Shown piece by piece: positions 6,295 to 6,427 of a stretch of 6,427 nt of DNA. Within the stretch, counting starts at the first letter, position 1, and each line of letters starts with the position of its first letter. The notes below the pieces were generated by a model, which worked only from the letters and a program-made list of their open reading frames with translations, ran no database searches and was not told the origin of the DNA. Made by a program: the position numbers and the translations under genes. The stretch is taken from positions 1 to 6,427 of the forward strand of contig VBGV01000218.1 in NCBI GenBank assembly GCA_005880755.1. Reading direction: 5' to 3'. Source of the stretch: Chloroflexota bacterium (GTDB lineage Bacteria; Chloroflexota; Dormibacteria; Dormibacterales; Dormibacteraceae).

Positions 6295-6423
6295 CCCCTC
6301 CGGCGCCTTCGGCGCCACCTCCCCATAAATGGGGAGGAGTTAGCCTCACTACGAAGGGGAGGGAGTTAGCCCCCTCCGGCGCCTTCGGCGCCACCTCCCC
6401 ATAAATGGGGAGGAGTTGGCCTC
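6295..6423. repeat. Tandem REP-like palindromic repeat, two full copies and one partial
   Basis: Two 53-bp copies, 6295-6347 and 6371-6423, lie 76 bp apart and differ at one base (A6342 versus G6418). Each has a short hairpin GGCGCC-TTC-GGCGCC (6302-6316 and 6378-6392), then a perfect 9-bp inverted repeat with arms CCTCCCCAT and ATGGGGAGG around AA (6318-6337 and 6394-6413), then GAGTT. Between the copies, 6356-6371 resembles the right arm and tail alone (GGGGAGGGAGTTAGCC), so a third copy is present in truncated form. The form fits dispersed intergenic REP-type elements of high-GC bacteria. No coding gene is apparent here, and the window may cut through a longer cluster. Confidence 0.85.
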
Positions 6424-6427
6424 CCGA

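Noticed and set aside
5023..6404. Frames of 431 (minus), 299, 167 and 115 (plus) residues over the GT87 gene
   Set aside because: Arg-rich shadow translations; the GT87 frame contains the conserved family motifs.
6295..6423. Repeats considered as a CRISPR array or IS end
   Set aside because: Only two full copies, no spacer-like unique segments of regular length, no cas genes, and no transposase or target duplication visible.

Overview
This is a piece of bacterial chromosome of high GC content (roughly 65% outside one tract). It holds five protein genes: two on the right (an MFS transporter and a GT87 glycosyltransferase) and a three-gene minus-strand cluster on the left (a DUF1232 membrane protein, rplI and dnaB). 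The rplI-dnaB pairing is a widespread bacterial arrangement. High GC, GTG/TTG starts, probable leaderless promoters and a GT87 gene would fit an actinobacterium, a Chloroflexota/Dormibacterota-type organism or another high-GC soil lineage. The window does not allow a firm assignment.

Left, minus strand (27-3490): transcription runs from a small DUF1232 membrane protein into rplI (ribosomal protein L9, TTG start, 1 nt after the upstream stop, strong Shine-Dalgarno) and then, 10 nt later, into dnaB. The DnaB reading frame is 862 residues because a 409-residue intein with a LAGLIDADG homing endonuclease sits inside the Walker A P-loop, between Lys219 and the Thr that should follow it. Until the intein splices out, the replicative helicase cannot have a working ATP site. 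The host protein without it is 453 residues, which is normal. Low GC (about 55% by hand count) is not confined to the intein. It extends across the intein-flanking helicase sequence from about 120 to about 2060, while the N-terminal half of dnaB and the last ~120 nt are about 66%. This looks like a gene-conversion or recombination tract centred on the intein.

Middle (3491-3767): a divergent intergenic region serves the DUF1232-rplI-dnaB cluster to the left and the MFS gene to the right. It has weak -10-like elements close to both starts, a hairpin, and a 10-bp motif present once at each end in opposite orientation.

Right (3768-6269): an MFS transporter (plus strand, 12 predicted membrane segments, SLC45/GPH-like) converges with a GT87 membrane glycosyltransferase (minus strand). 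Their 3' ends overlap by 30 bp. The right edge (6295-6423) carries two 53-bp copies of a palindromic REP-like repeat 76 bp apart, just upstream of the GT87 gene.

The most notable biology is the P-loop intein, whose block F has Ser where His is usual, and the compositional tract around it. I see no CRISPR array, tRNA, rRNA, transposase or multi-gene defence system.
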